A DNA stretch of 64,000 nt. Source: Lentibacter algarum. GTDB lineage: Bacteria > Pseudomonadota > Alphaproteobacteria > Rhodobacterales > Rhodobacteraceae. Each line of letters opens with the position of its first letter. Positions within the stretch are counted from its first letter, which is position 1. A model generated the notes under the pieces. It had not been told where the DNA came from. It ran no database searches and saw only the letters and a list, made by a program, of their open reading frames with translations. The position numbers were made by a program, and so were the translations under genes. The DNA lies in assembly GCF_018860975.1 (NCBI RefSeq), contig NZ_JAHKQI010000009.1, positions 124,001 through 188,000 of the forward strand, in the 5' to 3' direction. Below are positions 35,234-43,584 of the stretch, in pieces.

Positions 35234-36865
35234 ATGGGTTGGCTCAGAGACGAAACAGGTCTGGACAAAAACGCAGCAAACTTTGTGCCGTTGACGCCTT
35301 TGTCACACCTTGCGCGTGCTGCAAAAATTTACCCCGATCAGCTCGCCGTGGCCTATGGCAGCCAGCACCGCAAAACATACGCCGAGTATCACGCCCGCGT
35401 TTCGCAGCTTGCCTCGGCACTCGCAAATGCCGGCATCAAATCCGGCGATGTGGTTACAACCCTGCTGCCAAACCTCCCCGCACAGGTCGAGGCGCATTTT
35501 GGCGTGCCTGCCTGTGGCGCTGTGATCAATGCCGTCAACACCCGCCTTGATGTCGGCACCATCACCTACATTCTGGAGCATAGCGAAGCCAAGCTGGTGC
35601 TGGTTGATACCGAGTTCCTGCCCATGCTGGAAACCGCCATAGCCGCAATGAAAACGCCAGCACCGACCATCATCGAGGTGCCAGACCCTTCAGCAAATCA
35701 CCCCGCCTCAAACCGCCACACCACCTATGAGGATTTCCTTTCTGGCGGCGATGCGGGTTTTGCTTGGACAATGCCTGAAGACGAATGGGAAAGCCTCGCG
35801 CTGAATTACACGTCCGGCACCACAGGCCAGCCCAAAGGCGTCGTCTGTCACCATCGCGGAGCCTACCTTATGACAATGGGCACTGTCGTCAGCTGGCAAC
35901 TCGCCCTGCGCCCGAAATACCTCACCATCGTGCCGCTGTTTCACTGCAACGGCTGGAACCACAGCTGGCTGATGCCCCTGCTTGGCGGCACAATCATCTG
36001 CTGCCGTGACATCACCGCGCGCAACATCTACAACGCCATCGCTGACGAGGGCGTCACCCATTTTGGCGGCGCGCCCATCGTGCTGAACACTCTGATCAAC
36101 GCGCCCGAAGGCGAACGCCGCAGCTTTGATCACACCGTGCAGGTCTTCACTGCCGGTGCCCCGCCCCCCGCGGCAACCTTGGCAGGGATCGAACCGCTCG
36201 GCTTCAACGTTACGCAGGTCTATGGCCTCACCGAAACATACGGCCACGTCACCGAATGCCTGTGGGATCCCGCATGGGACAACCACCCGGATGAGGCGCG
36301 CTACGCCACCAAAGCCCTCACTGGTGTTGCAATGCCAATGATGGAAGGCGCAACGGTTCACGACCCCGAAACACTCGAACCCGCGCCCCATGATGGCAAA
36401 ACCCAAGGCGAAATCATGCTGCGCGGCAATTCAGTGATGAAAGGTTACCTCAAGAACCCCGAAGCAACGCAAGAAGCCTTCAAAGGCGGTTTCTTTCATT
36501 CCGGTGATCTCGCAGTGCAACACCCCAACAGCTACCTGCAAATCAAAGACCGCTCCAAAGACATCATCATCTCCGGTGGCGAAAACATCAGCTCTGTTGA
36601 GGTCGAAGGCGCGCTCGCCCGGCACCCCGCGGTGTCACTCTGCGCTGTGGTGGCACGCCCCGACGACAAATGGGGCGAAGTCCCCTGCGCCTTTGTTGAA
36701 CTGAAAGACGGGGCGACAGCGACTGAGGCAGAACTCATCGCCCACGCCCGCAGCTTCTTGGCCGGTTTCAAAAGCCCTAAGCACATAGTCTTTCAAGAGT
36801 TGCCTAAAACCTCGACAGGCAAAGTCCAGAAGTTTGAGCTGCGCAGTATCGCCTCTAAACTCTGA
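35234..36865 (+). CDS. AMP-dependent acyl-CoA synthetase (fatty-acyl-CoA ligase / DmdB-related)
   Basis: A 543-residue adenylate-forming ligase that activates a carboxylic acid to its CoA thioester. The A3 motif is YTSGTTGQPKGVV, A5 VYGLTETYG, A7 FHSGDLAV, A8 KDIIISGGENISSVEVE, and the catalytic Lys lies in KTSTGKVQKFELR. The N-terminal LTPLSHLARAAKIYPDQLAV is the form seen in medium-chain acid ligases and methylmercaptopropionyl-CoA ligase relatives. It may feed the beta-oxidation genes 3 kb upstream. AGGGAGG precedes the ATG. Confidence 0.93.
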   Translation: MGWLRDETGLDKNAANFVPLTPLSHLARAAKIYPDQLAVAYGSQHRKTYAEYHARVSQLASALANAGIKSGDVVTTLLPNLPAQVEAHFGVPACGAVINAVNTRLDVGTITYILEHSEAKLVLVDTEFLPMLETAIAAMKTPAPTIIEVPDPSANHPASNRHTTYEDFLSGGDAGFAWTMPEDEWESLALNYTSGTTGQPKGVVCHHRGAYLMTMGTVVSWQLALRPKYLTIVPLFHCNGWNHSWLMPLLGGTIICCRDITARNIYNAIADEGVTHFGGAPIVLNTLINAPEGERRSFDHTVQVFTAGAPPPAATLAGIEPLGFNVTQVYGLTETYGHVTECLWDPAWDNHPDEARYATKALTGVAMPMMEGATVHDPETLEPAPHDGKTQGEIMLRGNSVMKGYLKNPEATQEAFKGGFFHSGDLAVQHPNSYLQIKDRSKDIIISGGENISSVEVEGALARHPAVSLCAVVARPDDKWGEVPCAFVELKDGATATEAELIAHARSFLAGFKSPKHIVFQELPKTSTGKVQKFELRSIASKL

Positions 36866-36900
36866 AAGCTGCACCTAGGTCTGCGCACAGTCGCCGCCGT

Positions 36901-36920
36901 CAAAGCCGGCCAAAGCCGGC
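36901..36920. repeat. 10-bp tandem duplication forming a hairpin between convergent genes
   Basis: CAAAGCCGGC occurs twice in a row. Since GCCGGC is self-complementary, the pair can fold as GCCGGC-CAAA-GCCGGC (36905-36920) between the acyl-CoA synthetase (+) and cysteine hydrolase (-) stops. It may act as a bidirectional transcription barrier. Confidence 0.5.
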
Positions 36921-37487
36921 CTAAGCGCCAAGCAGGCCTATGCACACCTCGCTGGACACAACCTTGCAGTAGCTCGCCGCCAGCGGCGCCATGATCGACG
37001 CATGCACCATCTCCGCAGGGGCGCTCACACCGTCGAACGCCACATTCGCCGCCGCGCAGGCGTCATGGGCGACGCTGATTTCAAAGCCGAGGTCAACGGC
37101 CGCGCGCGCACTGGCGTCAACGCACATCTGGCTCATCGCACCACAGATGATCAGCCGGGAAACACCCGCCTTTCGCAGGATGCTCTCAAGCTCGGTGCCG
37201 ACAAAACTGTTGGGGCGCGCCTTTTCAACAACCGTCTCGTTTGCCAAGGGCGCAACGCTATCATGCAGCTCCGCGCCCGCTGTATCTGGGTGAAAGAACG
37301 GCGCGGCATTTGACGCCATCACATGTTTCACATGCACAACAAAAACGCCATTTTCTCGCGCCGCGCTCAGCAAAGCCGCGGCCTTATCGCTTGCAGCGTC
37401 CATCGCGGGCAAAGGCATTTTGCTGCCTTCAAAGCTCGGGAAATAGTCGTTCTGGATATCAATCAAAATCAACGCTTGTTTGGTCAT
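36921..37487 (-). CDS. Isochorismatase-family cysteine hydrolase
   Basis: A 188-residue cysteine hydrolase. The catalytic triad can be seen: Asp in LILIDIQNDYF, Lys in TVVEKARPNSF and Cys in CGAMSQMCVDASARAA, with the family cis-peptide at the GAMS turn. Family members hydrolyse amides such as nicotinamide, ureidoacrylate or carbamoyl compounds; there is not enough here to choose. It is divergent from a GlxA-type regulator across 76 bp and likely controlled by it. Confidence 0.9.
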   Translation of the reverse strand: MTKQALILIDIQNDYFPSFEGSKMPLPAMDAASDKAAALLSAARENGVFVVHVKHVMASNAAPFFHPDTAGAELHDSVAPLANETVVEKARPNSFVGTELESILRKAGVSRLIICGAMSQMCVDASARAAVDLGFEISVAHDACAAANVAFDGVSAPAEMVHASIMAPLAASYCKVVSSEVCIGLLGA

Positions 37488-37563
37488 GTCGCCCTCATGT
37501 CTCTAGGTTTCAGTGTCGTCGGTCACTTTACGGCAGCCTGCCCGCCCTCTACGATTGGCGCAT

Positions 37564-38505
37564 ATGACAAAAAATATGCCAAATACGCCAAACGTCGCCA
37601 TCATCGCCTATGACGGCGCCCAACAGTCGGCGCTCTTCGGGCTGGGCGAGATGTTTGATATGGCCAACCGCATGACCGATCCGGCCCTCGGCCAACAGAT
37701 CACGCACCGCCTCGTGTCATCTTCCGACATTGCTGAAAACCCGCAGTTCGACGCAATCATCCTGCCTCCAAACCTGACTGGAAAACGCGGCACCAGTGAT
37801 CACGCCCTGCATGCATGGCTTAAGCAGCAGCACCTCGCCGGATCAACCCTCTGCTCGGCCTGCGCTGGCGGCTACTGGCTCGGCCACGCCGGCTTGCTAG
37901 ATGGTCGCCGAGCAACGACGCACTGGGCGCTTGAGGCCGACTTCCGCGAGGCCTTTCCAAAGGTGTTGCTCGGCCCCGAGCACATCCTGCTTGACGACAA
38001 CGACATCGTCACCGCTGGCGGCGTCATGGCCTGGGTTGATCTCGGCGTTCACCTGATCGGCCGCTGGCTCGGCCCAACCGTGGTGTCGCGCACCTGCCGC
38101 CAGATGCTGATCGACCCGACAGGCCGCGAGCAACGCAATTACCGTGCGTTCCGCCCCGAAACGTCCCACACCGACCAAACCATTCGCGCCTTGCAACACT
38201 GGATGGAAACCCACGCAAACGACGACCTCTCCCTGCCAATGCTCGCGGCACACTCCGGCCTCTCGACCCGCTCGCTCCAACGCCGCTTCACCAAAAGCAC
38301 CGGCCTGCCTGTAAACCGCTACATACAGGAACTCCGCGTTGAAAAAGCCAAGGGCTTACTCGAACTCACCAGCCTCCCGATCAGCCAGATCTGCTGGCAA
38401 GTCGGCTATCAAGACGTGTCAGCCTTCAACAGGTTGTTCAAGTCAGTCACCGGCCTCAGCGCGGGCAGCTACAGACAACGCTTCAAGATAAGCAAAACAA
38501 ACTGA
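37564..38505 (+). CDS. GlxA family AraC-type transcriptional regulator
   Basis: A 313-residue regulator with an N-terminal DJ-1/PfpI amidotransferase-like domain (NVAIIAYDGAQQSALFGLGE to about 190; nucleophile-elbow region STLCSACAGGYWLG) and a C-terminal AraC double helix-turn-helix (LSLPMLAAHSGLSTRSLQRR, then LPISQICWQVGYQDVSAFNR). Relatives control carnitine, glycine betaine or amino-acid catabolism. Position divergent from the cysteine hydrolase suggests that gene is its target. Confidence 0.92.
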   Translation: MTKNMPNTPNVAIIAYDGAQQSALFGLGEMFDMANRMTDPALGQQITHRLVSSSDIAENPQFDAIILPPNLTGKRGTSDHALHAWLKQQHLAGSTLCSACAGGYWLGHAGLLDGRRATTHWALEADFREAFPKVLLGPEHILLDDNDIVTAGGVMAWVDLGVHLIGRWLGPTVVSRTCRQMLIDPTGREQRNYRAFRPETSHTDQTIRALQHWMETHANDDLSLPMLAAHSGLSTRSLQRRFTKSTGLPVNRYIQELRVEKAKGLLELTSLPISQICWQVGYQDVSAFNRLFKSVTGLSAGSYRQRFKISKTN

Positions 38506-38581
38506 AAGGCCGTGCAATCTCTCTTTCCCAACATGCCACACCCATGCTAACCTCGCTCAAAGAGGCAAGAGCAGGCCCGCA

Positions 38582-39607
38582 ATGACAGCGCTAAAAGAAT
38601 ATGACCGCATCGAAGCCACCGCGCTTTGGCGTGCAGCACCCGAGGCCCAGCGCCGCGAGGTGATCCTCTCTATCGGCGAAAGCACCCTGACGATATCCGA
38701 CAGCAACGACACCGCACTCGCGCACTGGTTCTTGCCAGCCGTCGAGCGTGCCAACCCTGGTAAACTCCCCGCAGTTTTCTTTCCTGACGGTAACAACGGC
38801 GAAACACTCGAGCTGGCCGAGGACGAAGCTCAAATGATCGCGGCCATCGAAAAGCTGCGCTCGGCTATAGACCGTGGCAAGCCGCACCCGGGCCGCCTGC
38901 GTTGGCTGGTTAGCCTTGCTGTTGTCGCTGCGGTGGTTGCCCTTATCGCTTTTTGGCTGCCTGGCGCCGCCCGCGATCACGCCGCCCGCGTGGTGCCTGC
39001 CGTCAAACGCCAAGAGATCGGCTCTGCCCTGCTGGCGCGGATTATCCGTGTTTCCGGCCAGCCTTGCACTGACGCCTCTGGCGTCAAAGCCCTGCGCAGG
39101 CTTGGCGCGCGTCTGCCCTCACCCAAGGGTAGCGCAAAGCTGGTCGTCTTGCCCGCCGGTGTGCGGGACGCCACGCACCTTCCAGGGGGGATCATCCTGC
39201 TCAATCGCGCGCTCATCGAGGATTATGAGCAGCCCGACGTCGCCGCCGGATATATTGTCGCCGAACACCTGCACGCTCAGCTATCTGACCCGCTCAATGA
39301 CTTTCTGAAGCAAGCAGGCTCTGTTACAACCCTGCGCCTGCTCACCACGGGCCACGTCAAAGCCGCAGCGCTTGACGCCTACGCCGAGCACTTGCTCACT
39401 TCTGATCCGGCCGCAATCAGTGACAGCACTATGGTCGCAGGCCTCAAAGCCTGGTCGGTTCGTGCACGCCCCTACGCCTTTGCCCGTGACATCACCGGAG
39501 AAAGCACCCTCGGTCTCATTGAAGCCGACCCTTTCGCCACGTCCGATCCTGAGCCGCTTCTCAGCGACAATGATTGGCAGCGTCTACAAAGCATCTGCGG
39601 AAGCTAA
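38582..39607 (+). CDS. Single-span membrane protein with degenerate M48-peptidase-like domain
   Basis: A 341-residue protein. Residues 1-105 are soluble, one hydrophobic span follows (LVSLAVVAAVVALIAFWLPG, about 104-123), and the rest resembles an M48 zinc-peptidase core: LVVLPAGVRDATHLPGGIIL and LNRALIEDYEQPDVAAGYIV align with the strand, turn and helix that carry the active site. In place of HExxH it has AEHLHAQ, so the canonical zinc motif is absent. The later Glu-containing helix position reads AAALDAYAEHLL. It precedes the molybdenum hydroxylase operon by 100 bp. Function unknown. Confidence 0.7.
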   Translation: MTALKEYDRIEATALWRAAPEAQRREVILSIGESTLTISDSNDTALAHWFLPAVERANPGKLPAVFFPDGNNGETLELAEDEAQMIAAIEKLRSAIDRGKPHPGRLRWLVSLAVVAAVVALIAFWLPGAARDHAARVVPAVKRQEIGSALLARIIRVSGQPCTDASGVKALRRLGARLPSPKGSAKLVVLPAGVRDATHLPGGIILLNRALIEDYEQPDVAAGYIVAEHLHAQLSDPLNDFLKQAGSVTTLRLLTTGHVKAAALDAYAEHLLTSDPAAISDSTMVAGLKAWSVRARPYAFARDITGESTLGLIEADPFATSDPEPLLSDNDWQRLQSICGS

Positions 39608-39707
39608 CACGCACCCCCTTGCCAAGCCAGCCAACAGCGGCGACAGTATTCGCAAAGCAGGCTTTTTGAGTCTGTCAAAGACACCACCCATATCAAAGGA
39701 GACGGGC

Positions 39708-40577
39708 ATGAAATTTCAATCCCCTCAAACCGTTGACGACGCCATTGCAATGCTTGCCGCAGACACAAATGCCCGCGTTCTGGCAGGGGGCACCGACTTG
39801 CTCGTGCGCCTGCGCTCCGGTCATATCTCGCCCAGCGCAATTGTTGACATCAAGCACATTTCCGGCATGCGCGACATCACGCAGGAAGACACTCCGGAAG
39901 GTAGCGGCTGGCGCATCGGCGCGGCCGTATCTTGCGCCGAAATGGGCGAGCATGCAGGCCTTGTTGCCGCCTACCCGGGCGTTGTCGAAGGCGCCGAACT
40001 GATCGGCTCAACCCAAGTGCAAGGCCGCTGCACTATGGTCGGCAACCTCTGCAACGCTGGCCCCGCGGGTGATAGCGTCCCAGCCATGGTCGCCGCAGGG
40101 GCTCTCATCCGCGTCGCTGGCCCGAACGGCACCCGCGACGTTCCAGTGCTCGACATTCCTGTCGCGCCGGGCAAAACCTCGCTCACTGAGGGCGAGTTCG
40201 TCACCTCCGTCTTTCTGCCCGCCCGTCCGGACAACGCCTCCGACGCCTACCTGCGCTTTATCCCGCGCACCGAGATGGACATCGCCGTTGTCGGCTGCGC
40301 TGTGAACCTCACGCTCGATGCGCAAGGCACAGTCACCGCCGCCAGCATGTCGCTCGGCGCGGTTGGCCCGAAGGTCAAGCAAGTTGACGCCAGCGCCATT
40401 GTCGGCAGCACCTGCGACGATGCGAGCCTCGATGCACTCGCTGCCGCAGCCACCGAAGCCGCAACCCCGATCGACGACAAACGCGGCACAATCGCGTTCC
40501 GCAAAGATGTCTCCGGCGTGCTCGCAAAACGCGCCGCCAAAATCGCCTACACCCGCGCAAAGGGAGCCTCAGCATGA
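39708..40577 (+). CDS. Molybdenum hydroxylase, FAD-binding medium subunit (CoxM-like)
   Basis: A 289-residue FAD subunit. AGGTDLLVRLRSG (about 29-41) and TVGGNLCNAGPAGDSVPA-like text (VGNLCNAGPAGDSVPAMVAA) are the two flavin-binding blocks of the xanthine oxidase family. It relays electrons from the 2Fe-2S subunit. The ATG at 39708 with AAAGGAGA upstream is used; the frame open back to 39372 shadows the previous gene. Overlaps the next gene by four bases. Confidence 0.92.
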   Translation: MKFQSPQTVDDAIAMLAADTNARVLAGGTDLLVRLRSGHISPSAIVDIKHISGMRDITQEDTPEGSGWRIGAAVSCAEMGEHAGLVAAYPGVVEGAELIGSTQVQGRCTMVGNLCNAGPAGDSVPAMVAAGALIRVAGPNGTRDVPVLDIPVAPGKTSLTEGEFVTSVFLPARPDNASDAYLRFIPRTEMDIAVVGCAVNLTLDAQGTVTAASMSLGAVGPKVKQVDASAIVGSTCDDASLDALAAAATEAATPIDDKRGTIAFRKDVSGVLAKRAAKIAYTRAKGASA

Positions 40578-41053
40578 GCCGTATCCACGTAAACACCACC
40601 GTCAATGGCGACGCCGTTGATTACCTCTGTGAAGCAGAAGACACCCTGCTTGATGTCCTGCGCGACACGCTTGATCTCACCGGTTCCAAGGAAGGCTGCG
40701 CCTCGGGCGACTGTGGCGCATGTTCTGTACTGGTTGACGGGCGGCTCGTTTGCTCCTGCCTCGTGCTCGGTGCCGAAGCCGAAGGCCGCACAGTCGAAAC
40801 GATTGAGGGCATGGCCGAGGGCGACACGCTACACCCGCTGCAGAAAAACTTCATCAACAAAGCCGCGCTTCAGTGCGGTATCTGCACACCGGGTATCCTG
40901 GTTGCGGCCAAGAACCTGCTCGAAAAGAACCCGGATCCGTCCGAAGAAGAAGTCCGCTACTGGCTGGCTGGCAACCTGTGCCGCTGCACGGGCTATGACA
41001 AAATCATCCGCGCGGTGCTTGATACCGCCGCCGAAATGAGAGGCGCTGCATAA
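40574..41053 (+). CDS. Molybdenum hydroxylase, 2Fe-2S small subunit (CoxS-like)
   Basis: A 159-residue iron-sulfur subunit. The plant-type 2Fe-2S cluster ligands are in GSKEGCASGDCGACSVLVDG and CSC, and the second cluster ligands in QCGICTPGILVAA and NLCRCTGYDKIIRAV. Length and spacing are normal. It overlaps both flanking genes (ATGA, and shared base at 41053), so the three subunits are made together. Confidence 0.95.
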   Translation: MSRIHVNTTVNGDAVDYLCEAEDTLLDVLRDTLDLTGSKEGCASGDCGACSVLVDGRLVCSCLVLGAEAEGRTVETIEGMAEGDTLHPLQKNFINKAALQCGICTPGILVAAKNLLEKNPDPSEEEVRYWLAGNLCRCTGYDKIIRAVLDTAAEMRGAA

Positions 41054-43296
41054 TGGCTAAAGATGAGTTCCAAACCCGCGAGTTCAAAGTTGTCGGCACC
41101 CGCGTTCCGCGCCCTGACGGCCTTGACAAAGTCACCGGACGCGCCCGCTACGGCGCCGATATGTCCGCCCCCGGTATGCTGCACGGCTACTGCCTGCGCT
41201 CCCCGCACGCCCATGCGCGCATTGTCTCGATAGACACCTCGGCAGCCGAAGCCATGAGCGGTGTCAAAGCCGTCGTCACCCGCGCCGACTTTACTGTCAC
41301 GCCGGAAGACCAAGGCACCCGCGACATCCTTGATAACGTCATGGCCGACAAAAAGGCGCTCTATGACGGGCACACCGTTGCCGCCGTTGCCGCCACCTCT
41401 CGCTCGGCTGGCATGAAGGCGCTAAAGGCCATCAAGGTCGAATATGAAGTGCTGCCCCATGTCATCGACGTTGACGAAGCCATGAAACCCGGCGCACCCG
41501 AGTTACACGAAGGTCGCTCGCAAGAAAGCGTGCCCGAAGGCTACTCGCAAAACGTGCTGGCCCGCTCGCAATACGGCCACGGCGACATCGACGCAGGCTT
41601 TGCCAAGGCCGATGTGATCATCGAGCGTAGCTTTACCACAGCCGCAACGCACCAAGGCTATATCGAGCCGCACGCCTGCCTCGCCACTATGGGCAATGAC
41701 AACCAAGGTGATTTGTTTTGCTGCACGCAGGGTCACTTCTTGGTGCGTTCAACCTGCGCCGAAATCATGGGCATGGAGTCAGGCCGCCTTCGCGTCACCT
41801 CCTCCGAGATCGGCGGCGGATTTGGCGGCAAGACCACGGTGTTCCTTGAGCCAGTGGCACTGATGCTGTCAAAGAAATCCGGCAAGCCTGTCAAAATGAC
41901 CATGTCGCGCGATGAGGTGCTGCGCGCATCCGGCCCGACAGCCTCTACCAGCATCGACATTAAAATCGGCGCAACCAAAGACGGTCGCATCACAGGCGCT
42001 TGGGGCGATTTTCGCTATCAGTCAGGCGCATTCTACGCCATGAACGGCGCGCTCGGCGCGATGTGTGGCTTCGCGCCGTATGATCTTGAAAACCTCAAGA
42101 CTGTCGGCTGGGAAGTTGTCACCAACCGCCCCAAAGCCGCAGCTTACCGCGCCCCAGGAGCACCAATGGCCGCCTTCGCGGTTGAAAGCGTCATGGACGA
42201 ACTCGCCTCGTCAATCGGCATGGATCCAATCGACTTCCGCCTGATGAACGGCGCAGAAGAAGGCACCAAATCGGCCTATGGCCCGACCTACCCAGCGATC
42301 GGCCTCAAAGCGACACTGGAAGCCGCCAAAGCCCACCCGCACTGGAGTGCACCACTGGGTGAAAATCAAGGCCGCGGCGTTGGCTGTGGCTTCTGGTTCA
42401 ACTTCGGCGGCAACACTTCTGTCTCGCTGATGATCAACCCCGATGGCACAGTGAGCCTGTCGGAAGGCAACCCTGACATCGGCGGCTCGCGTGCCTCAAT
42501 GTCGATGATGGCCGCTGAAGAGCTTGGCATCCCCTACCGCCAAGTGCGCACCATTATTGCCGATACCGCCAGCCTCGGCGAGAACGACGTCACCGACGGC
42601 TCACGCGTGACCTTTGCTGTTGGCCTCGCCACGATCAAAGCCGCACGCCACGCGATTGAAACCATGAAAGCCCGTGCTGCGAAGACTTGGGGCATCGACG
42701 CTGACGCAGTTGAGTGGGTCGATGGCGCCGCACAGCCCGCAGGGCCTAACGCGGGCAAGTTCCCGCCGCTGACGCTGAAAGAAATCGCGGCAACCATGTC
42801 AAACACCGGCGGGCCAATATCCGGCCACCACGAGGCAAACGCCGAAGGCGCGGGCGTGAGCTTTGGCACGCACATCTGCGACACCGAAGTTGACCCCGAA
42901 ACAGGCGCTGTCAAAATCCTGCGTTACACAGTCTTCCAAGACGCGGGCAAAGCCGTGCACCCCGACTATGTCGAAGGGCAGCTGCAAGGCGGCGCGGTGC
43001 AAGGCATCGGCTGGGCGCTGAACGAGGAATATGTCTACGGTGAAGACGGAACCCTGCAAAACCCCGGCTTCCTTGACTACCGCATCCCCGTGGCCTCCGA
43101 CTTGCCGATGATCGAACCGGTTATCTTGGAAATCCCCAACCCCGGGCACCCCTACGGCGTGCGTGGTGTGGGCGAAACCGGCATCGTGCCACCGCTCGCC
43201 ACCATCGCCAACGCAGTCAGCCGCGCAGCAGACGTGCGGATGACAAGCCTACCCATGTCACCGCCAAAACTGCTGGCGGCGATCAAGGCTAAGTAA
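41053..43296 (+). CDS. Molybdenum hydroxylase, molybdopterin-binding large subunit (xanthine dehydrogenase/CoxL family)
   Basis: A 747-residue catalytic subunit binding the molybdenum cofactor. EIGGGFGGK, the cofactor loop AAYRAPGAPMAAFAVE (around residue 363) and the C-terminal GVRGVGETGIVPPLATIANA with the catalytic Glu are present. The active-site loop is AYRAPGAP, not the AYRCSFR of form I CO dehydrogenase or the AYRGAGR of form II, so a CO dehydrogenase label is not justified. It is closer to aromatic or heterocycle hydroxylases; substrate unknown. Confidence 0.92.
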   Translation: MAKDEFQTREFKVVGTRVPRPDGLDKVTGRARYGADMSAPGMLHGYCLRSPHAHARIVSIDTSAAEAMSGVKAVVTRADFTVTPEDQGTRDILDNVMADKKALYDGHTVAAVAATSRSAGMKALKAIKVEYEVLPHVIDVDEAMKPGAPELHEGRSQESVPEGYSQNVLARSQYGHGDIDAGFAKADVIIERSFTTAATHQGYIEPHACLATMGNDNQGDLFCCTQGHFLVRSTCAEIMGMESGRLRVTSSEIGGGFGGKTTVFLEPVALMLSKKSGKPVKMTMSRDEVLRASGPTASTSIDIKIGATKDGRITGAWGDFRYQSGAFYAMNGALGAMCGFAPYDLENLKTVGWEVVTNRPKAAAYRAPGAPMAAFAVESVMDELASSIGMDPIDFRLMNGAEEGTKSAYGPTYPAIGLKATLEAAKAHPHWSAPLGENQGRGVGCGFWFNFGGNTSVSLMINPDGTVSLSEGNPDIGGSRASMSMMAAEELGIPYRQVRTIIADTASLGENDVTDGSRVTFAVGLATIKAARHAIETMKARAAKTWGIDADAVEWVDGAAQPAGPNAGKFPPLTLKEIAATMSNTGGPISGHHEANAEGAGVSFGTHICDTEVDPETGAVKILRYTVFQDAGKAVHPDYVEGQLQGGAVQGIGWALNEEYVYGEDGTLQNPGFLDYRIPVASDLPMIEPVILEIPNPGHPYGVRGVGETGIVPPLATIANAVSRAADVRMTSLPMSPPKLLAAIKAK

Positions 43297-43542
43297 GTGG
43301 TTACTGTCACCCTCTGGGGCTCGCTCGCCGAGCTCGCAGAGGGGCAGCGCTCCGTCGAGGTCGAAGCCACAAACCTGCGGGAGTTGTTGCAAGCCCTTGA
43401 GCTTGCGCACCCCGCTTTGGAGCCGCAACTTGCGCGCGGCGTGTCGGTCTCTATTGATGGCAAAATCTACAACGACAGCTGGTTTCAACCTATCTCCGAA
43501 ACCAGCGAAGTCGTGCTCCTCAACCGTCTGGAAGGCGGTTGA
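43297..43542 (+). CDS. MoaD/ThiS-like ubiquitin-fold sulfur carrier
   Basis: An 81-residue protein with the beta-grasp pattern: VTVTLWGSLAEL start, LRELLQALELAHPAL helix, then VSIDGKIYNDSWFQPI and EVVLLNRLEGG. The C-terminal Gly-Gly is the feature by which MoaD and ThiS are adenylated and thiocarboxylated. It begins with GTG directly after the large-subunit stop, so it is the fourth gene of the molybdenum hydroxylase operon. It may serve as a dedicated sulfur donor for molybdopterin; no activating enzyme is adjacent. Confidence 0.82.
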   Translation: MVTVTLWGSLAELAEGQRSVEVEATNLRELLQALELAHPALEPQLARGVSVSIDGKIYNDSWFQPISETSEVVLLNRLEGG

Positions 43543-43584
43543 GCGAGGCTCTTTTGAGTATTTAGGCGAAAAGAAAAGCCTGCC

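Noticed and set aside
35708-36406. Minus-strand frame of 232 codons
   Set aside because: Antisense to the acyl-CoA synthetase, whose motifs are unambiguous.
39708-43296. Carbon monoxide dehydrogenase (coxMSL)
   Set aside because: The active-site loop AYRAPGAP lacks both the form I CSFR and form II GAGR signatures, and no cox accessory genes are adjacent.
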